A DNA stretch of 64,000 bases, from contig JAJYXM010000016.1 in assembly GCA_021796435.1 (NCBI GenBank), forward strand, positions 998,625 to 1,062,624, given 5' to 3'. This document shows positions 59,927 to 64,000 of the stretch, one piece after another. A model generated the notes under the pieces. The model worked only from the letters and a program-made list of their open reading frames with translations, was not told the DNA's origin and made no database searches. Position 1 is the stretch's first letter; the number at the start of each line of letters is the position of its first letter. Source of the stretch: a bacterium. Its GTDB lineage: Bacteria; Patescibacteriota; Patescibacteriia; 2-12-FULL-60-25. The position numbers were made by a program, and so were the translations under genes.

Positions 59927-60949
59927 ATGTTCAGCAAATTTCAATCACTACCAAGTTATTTCGGCGGCAAGCGCAAGCTTGTGAAGCAAATATTTAAGCC
60001 GATCAAAAAAACTGACGGAGTTTTTATCGACGCATTTCTTGGCGGTGGCTCGGTTAGTCTCTACGCAAAAGCAAAAGGATATAAAGTTATTTCAAACGAC
60101 ATCGCTTTCCGGTCCTACATCATCGGCCGTGCCATTATCGCCAACAATTCGGTAACGCTCGAAGACGAAGACCTTGCCCGGCTCTTTGTACAAAGCAAAA
60201 ACAACGGATTCATTCGCCAAACCTACTGCCCGAAAGTCTTTGTATCAAAGACCGCCGATTTTCTTGATAACGCCGTGGCGGCCGCGCTCTCGGTTGAGAA
60301 TGAAAATAAGCGATATTTGCTTTTGCACTTGCTGATTAAATTTATTCTTGCGTGCAGACAGTTTGGCCAGTTCAGCAACACCCGAGTTACCAAGGATCTC
60401 GAAGCTCGCAAGTTTGACCGGCCGCTCCGCTCTCGGCTCTACGCTTCCCGAAATATCCGGATGATCCAAAATCCAATGCTTACTTTGAGAAAATTAAAAG
60501 ATCAAATTAATCATGGCATTTTCGACAACCATCAAAACAATGAAATCCACCAAAAAGACGTGCTCGATTTCCTCAAAGATGTTCAAGGTGATGTTGTTTA
60601 TTTCGATCCTCCTTATCTTGGCTCTAATCCCTACGAAGTTGAGTATGGGGTTTTAGAAGACGTGTTGGCCGGTAAGAAGCTGGCCAATGAGCCGAGCGCA
60701 TTTAACCGCGAGGACATAGCAAGTGAGTTTATGGAAAAGATGTTTGCGGCCGCAACCCACATCCCCCAATGGATCGTGTCGCTTGGCCAAAATAAAAAAG
60801 ATGTCGGCATTACGCCCGAGCGTTTGCTTGAAATGGTGAGGAAGCACCGCAAGGCCGAAGTCCAAATGCTTGAGCACAAATGGATTATGAATAACGCCGT
60901 TGGCCGCGACCAAAAAGACAACATCGAGTATCTCATCGTAACCGTATGA
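59927..60949 (+). CDS. D12-class DNA adenine methyltransferase (Dam-like)
   Basis: The 340-residue protein has the SAM-binding start 'LPSYFGGKRKLVKQIF' and 'FIDAFLGGGSVSLYAKAKG' and the catalytic 'DVVYFDPPYLG' (Asp-Pro-Pro-Tyr), typical of the alpha-class (D12/Dam) N6-adenine enzymes. A phage orphan methylase could protect packaged DNA from restriction or mark it for packaging. It is the first gene of the rightward late operon and overlaps the ParB-like gene (ATGA). Confidence 0.9.
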   Translation: MFSKFQSLPSYFGGKRKLVKQIFKPIKKTDGVFIDAFLGGGSVSLYAKAKGYKVISNDIAFRSYIIGRAIIANNSVTLEDEDLARLFVQSKNNGFIRQTYCPKVFVSKTADFLDNAVAAALSVENENKRYLLLHLLIKFILACRQFGQFSNTRVTKDLEARKFDRPLRSRLYASRNIRMIQNPMLTLRKLKDQINHGIFDNHQNNEIHQKDVLDFLKDVQGDVVYFDPPYLGSNPYEVEYGVLEDVLAGKKLANEPSAFNREDIASEFMEKMFAAATHIPQWIVSLGQNKKDVGITPERLLEMVRKHRKAEVQMLEHKWIMNNAVGRDQKDNIEYLIVTV

Positions 60950-61755
60950 CAAAAACCAAGACACAACTTAAAACTTTACTGATCAAGGAGTGCGTTCCTA
61001 ACTCTTGGAATCCCAACGAGATGAATGCGCGCCAATTTTCATCATTGAAAAAAGCGATCACCAAGTTCGGCCAAACAAAGCCGATCCAAGTTGGCGTCTG
61101 GCCGAACATGAAAGTCAAAGGTGGCTATGTGATTGTCGGCGGCTACCACACATGGAAAGTTTTGAGTGAGCTTGGCAATACGGAAATCGAAGCAAACGTA
61201 CATGATTTTAAAAACGAAGATGAGGCAAAACTATATGGCCTCACTGATAACATTCACGGCTCAAACCAACAACTCAAACTCGGAAAGCTTGCCTATGAAC
61301 TCACGCAAAACGGCTACTCGATCAAAGACATCGCCCAAAGTTTAGGTGAGGAAGATATCAATGTGAAAGATGCGCTCGATCTCGTTAAAGATGAAATCGA
61401 AAAGAAAATGGCTGAACTCAAGAAAGCCGAGCGTGAGAATACCGTAACCCTCAATTTCATTGTCGATAAAGATCCGAAAGCGGCGGCTGACGCCTTTGTG
61501 GACGCCGTTACCAAGTTTGCCAAAACAAAAGGCGTAAAGGTCGGCAAGGTCAGTGTTGATGTGAACAGTCAGCGAGAAACGATTGCGCTTATAAACTTCA
61601 ACGTTACGAATCCGCACAAGAATGTCATTGACGAAGCAATCAGTGCCGTAATTTCCACCAGCAAAATGAGCGAGGGTGAGGCCATCGCTGAAATCTGTTC
61701 GCGGTTTTTGTCGGGTGATAAACCCAACAAAACCCAACAACACCCAACCAAATGA
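60946..61755 (+). CDS. ParB-like nuclease-domain protein
   Basis: The 269-residue protein has an N-terminal ParB/Srx-fold domain ('QFSSLKKAITKFGQTKPIQVG', 'VIVGGYHTWKVLSELG'), followed by a helix-turn-helix-like part ('GYSIKDIAQSLG'), a Lys-rich region and a Thr/Gln/Pro tail. In phages such proteins often sit beside adenine methylases and terminases. The exact role is unknown. It overlaps both neighbours by four bases, so the late genes are coupled. Confidence 0.82.
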   Translation: MTKTKTQLKTLLIKECVPNSWNPNEMNARQFSSLKKAITKFGQTKPIQVGVWPNMKVKGGYVIVGGYHTWKVLSELGNTEIEANVHDFKNEDEAKLYGLTDNIHGSNQQLKLGKLAYELTQNGYSIKDIAQSLGEEDINVKDALDLVKDEIEKKMAELKKAERENTVTLNFIVDKDPKAAADAFVDAVTKFAKTKGVKVGKVSVDVNSQRETIALINFNVTNPHKNVIDEAISAVISTSKMSEGEAIAEICSRFLSGDKPNKTQQHPTK

Positions 61756-62174
61756 GCAAAAGAACCGACACAAAGAATGCAAAGTACCAAGAAGCGATCC
61801 GCCTCAAATACAATGGCGAATCGTATCCTGTCATTGCCAAAAAGCTCAAGGTTTCGGTGTACACGGTTGAGGGATGGTTTGCATTCGGTGGATTACTCAA
61901 AGACGACTATGACAAATTTCGTGATGAACAAAATGAGATCAGAAAACAACAAGCAGAATGGATTTTGCAAAAGAATGTTGAGACTGCCGCGACTATGCTT
62001 GTTGCGCTTATGGGTAGTGCCGATGACGGCGTTAAATTTCGTGCTTCCAAAGAAATCCTTGACCGTGAGCTTGGTAGTCCCAAAGAGACTATCGAGCACA
62101 AGGGTTTATTTGGGAGCGGCCTAAATTATGAACAGATACTCCGGAAAGCAAGAGACAAACCACCCGATGGTTAA
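61752..62174 (+). CDS. Terminase small subunit
   Basis: The 140-residue protein has an N-terminal helix-turn-helix ('SYPVIAKKLKVSVYTVEGWF', about 25-44), a central helical region and an acidic C-terminus, as in phage small terminase subunits that recognise the packaging site. The position directly before the large subunit supports this. The large subunit gene starts inside its 3' end. Confidence 0.8.
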   Translation: MSKRTDTKNAKYQEAIRLKYNGESYPVIAKKLKVSVYTVEGWFAFGGLLKDDYDKFRDEQNEIRKQQAEWILQKNVETAATMLVALMGSADDGVKFRASKEILDRELGSPKETIEHKGLFGSGLNYEQILRKARDKPPDG

Positions 62175-63768
62175 GCAACTCATGGAATTCTTGAGGCGTT
62201 GCGACGCTGATCCGCAAGAATTCATCGAGGAGTGTCTGTCCATAAAGACCAAGGATCAGCAAGCAGTTCTTTTAAAGCTAAATACCGCTCAATCCCTAAT
62301 CTACAAACGGATCAAGCAATTACGAACCCAAGGTAAACCCATTCGTATGATCGTACTCAAAGCAAGACAAGAAGGTGTATCAACACTTTGCGAAGCTCTG
62401 ATCTTTGAGCGCACGGTGCGGTTTGAAAATACCAACTCGCTTATCGTTGCCCATGAGCCCGAATCAACCGAAGCAATATTTGCGATGAGCAAATTGTTCT
62501 ACGACATGCTTCCGGTGGATGTGAAGCCCATGCGCCGCTACGACAACAAAAAGCAAATGGTATTTGAGAACCCCGAGGAGAAATCCCGAACGGCTGACCC
62601 AGGCCTCCGGTCCCGAATGGTGATTGCCACCGCTGACAAGGTAAAGATTGGTCGAGGTCTTACGATCCATAACTTCCACGGCTCCGAAGTAGCGTTTTGG
62701 AAGAATGCGAAAGATCTCATGCTCTCGGTCATGCAAGCCATCCCGAATCTAGCCAATACATCGGTATTCCTAGAATCAACGGCAAATGGATTTGGTGGAG
62801 ACGGCGAATACTTTTACAAAGCCGTGCAAGACGCGCTGGCTGGCAAAAGCGAATTCGAGCTCATCTTCCTACCATGGCACTTAATGCCTGAATACAGCAT
62901 GGAATTCACCAGTGATAAAGAAAAGATAAAGTTTTCCGAATCACTGGATGAATACGAAAAGGATCTCAAGATCAAAGCCAAACTCACCCTTGAACAACTG
63001 AACTGGCGACGTTGGGCAATCTACAACCTTTGCGGTGGCGACACGGAGAAATTCAAACAAGAGTATCCAGCAACCATCGAAGAAGCGTTTGTGGCTTCAA
63101 GCAAAGCAGTCATTCCAAAGCAGTACATAGAAGCCCAAGCCAAATTCGTAAGACCGGCAATCAGAAAGCTTGATGACATCCTGATCTATGAAGAGCCGAA
63201 CCCGCGACACTTCTATAGCTTGGGTGCAGATCCATCCGAGGGTATAGGGCAAGACGATTCCACGATGACCATCATCGACAAGATGACCGGCCGTGAAGTC
63301 GGAAGCTACATTGGGCAGATCCAACCTGACTTGTTTGCCAAGAAAATAAAACAAGCGGCTGAACTGTTCAATAACGCACTTGCCGTCATTGAAATCAACA
63401 ATCACGGATTAGCGGTAATCAATGCGCTCAAAAGCGAATACACGAATATTTATCAGCGAACCGTATTCGATAAAGCCACTAATACCAAACGAAAGGAGCT
63501 TGGCTGGAAGACAACCTATACCACCAAACCTCTCATGGTCGATGACTTTATCGCCGGATTGCGAGACGAGGAAATCGGCCTCTCAAGCCAAGCGACGGTA
63601 GGCCAAATGATGACATTCGTGCATACCAGCGAATCTAACCGGCACGGCATGGGAGCCGAAACCGGACAAAAAGATGACGCATTAATATCGGCAATGCTCT
63701 CATGGCAAGGATTAAAAGAATTGCCTGACGCAATGCCAAGAAAAGGTCGATCCATAAAGCTCTACTAA
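62128..63768 (+). CDS. Terminase large subunit
   Basis: The 546-residue protein has a deviant Walker A 'LKARQEGVSTL', a Walker B-type 'FHGSEVAFW', 'VFLESTANGFG' (coupling motif) and an RNase H-like nuclease with 'GADPSEGIGQDDSTMTII' and a late 'KDDALISAML' acidic residue. It drives DNA into the phage head and cuts it. ATG 62128 overlaps the small subunit by 47 bases; ATG 62167 is an alternative with less overlap. Confidence 0.92.
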   Translation: MNRYSGKQETNHPMVKQLMEFLRRCDADPQEFIEECLSIKTKDQQAVLLKLNTAQSLIYKRIKQLRTQGKPIRMIVLKARQEGVSTLCEALIFERTVRFENTNSLIVAHEPESTEAIFAMSKLFYDMLPVDVKPMRRYDNKKQMVFENPEEKSRTADPGLRSRMVIATADKVKIGRGLTIHNFHGSEVAFWKNAKDLMLSVMQAIPNLANTSVFLESTANGFGGDGEYFYKAVQDALAGKSEFELIFLPWHLMPEYSMEFTSDKEKIKFSESLDEYEKDLKIKAKLTLEQLNWRRWAIYNLCGGDTEKFKQEYPATIEEAFVASSKAVIPKQYIEAQAKFVRPAIRKLDDILIYEEPNPRHFYSLGADPSEGIGQDDSTMTIIDKMTGREVGSYIGQIQPDLFAKKIKQAAELFNNALAVIEINNHGLAVINALKSEYTNIYQRTVFDKATNTKRKELGWKTTYTTKPLMVDDFIAGLRDEEIGLSSQATVGQMMTFVHTSESNRHGMGAETGQKDDALISAMLSWQGLKELPDAMPRKGRSIKLY

Positions 63769-63769
63769 T

Positions 63770-64000
63770 ATGGCCACTACCAAACAACTACAAAAATTTA
63801 ATACCGAGTACGATGAAGCAAAAAAGAACTTCATGTACTATTTCAAACCCGAATTCGATCGGGCGTATAAGCTATTTTCATCGTACAACGGCGATCGCGC
63901 CGAACAGCTAGAACAAACGACCGATGGCGAGGTCTGGCAATCCAATGTCTTTATTCCTCAAGTCTTTTCATACATCAAAACCTTTTTGCAAAAGACCGTT
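63770..64000 (+). CDS. Probable portal protein, N-terminal part
   Basis: The frame starts one base after the terminase stop and is open at the window end (77 residues seen). The piece is helical ('YDEAKKNFMYYFKPEF') with 'EVWQSNVFIPQVFSYIKT', the style of start seen in phage portal proteins, which form the ring through which DNA enters the head. The call rests mainly on the standard order terminase-portal. Confidence 0.6.
   Translation, partial: MATTKQLQKFNTEYDEAKKNFMYYFKPEFDRAYKLFSSYNGDRAEQLEQTTDGEVWQSNVFIPQVFSYIKTFLQKTV

Overview
The window reads as a chromosomal segment of a Candidate Phyla Radiation (Patescibacteria) bacterium with a temperate phage integrated at its right end. Pointers to this group: a family of exported proteins with a TrbC/VirB2-like two-helix pilin segment, a large beta-helix surface protein with a C-terminal region of the kind common in Patescibacteria, many short lineage-type membrane proteins, and several genes whose -10 box sits only 8-11 bases before the start codon (probably leaderless mRNAs). 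The assignment is an inference from gene content. The chromosomal part (1 to about 42300) looks clearly more GC-rich than the prophage.

Layout, left: 1-15986 is an envelope cluster. It holds five exported proteins with a pilin-type segment, four of which carry a large C-terminal extracellular domain (two NlpC/P60-like, one glucosaminidase-like, one lytic transglycosylase-like). A membrane-anchored beta-propeller, a DsbA-like thiol protein, radA and the opposing recG lie among them. 16071-16769 holds one tRNA-Arg and three tRNA-Arg-derived repeats, with a GIY-YIG gene running into one of them. 17469-28368 encodes secreted and lipoproteins, a glycosyltransferase, two zinc-ribbon membrane proteins sharing a new-looking Cys/Trp module, a partly duplicated two-gene unit, and the beta-helix protein.

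Layout, middle: 29590-31324 is a compact candidate peptide-modification (RiPP) locus: a palindrome over a promoter, a 46-residue peptide gene with a strong ribosome binding site, a hairpin, a PqqD-like/radical SAM/SPASM maturase and a terminator. An AbiE toxin-antitoxin pair (32989-34451) lies between degenerate copies of a tRNA-Ser 3' end, next to tRNA-Ser(GCT). Then follow a CcdA/TlpA thiol-redox pair, an RhlE-like helicase/GIY-YIG/PIF1-like helicase operon, a SemiSWEET and TspO.

Layout, right: from tRNA-Ser(TGA) at 42317 to the window end is a prophage. It has a large serine recombinase whose reading frame runs antisense through the tRNA, a LexA-fold repressor that seems to have lost its self-cleavage residues, Cro, a replication-type helix-turn-helix protein, and on the right adenine methylase, ParB-like, terminase small and large subunits and the start of a probable portal. 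Between early and late genes lies a reversed, tightly packed nine-gene operon (59268 down to 46738) from one near-consensus promoter: Fic, RadC-like, DUF4268, type III Mod and Res, a second methyltransferase, HerA, NurA and a Cas4-like nuclease. It looks like a phage-borne defence cassette and, with the peptide locus and the pilin-hydrolase fusions, is the most unusual content here.
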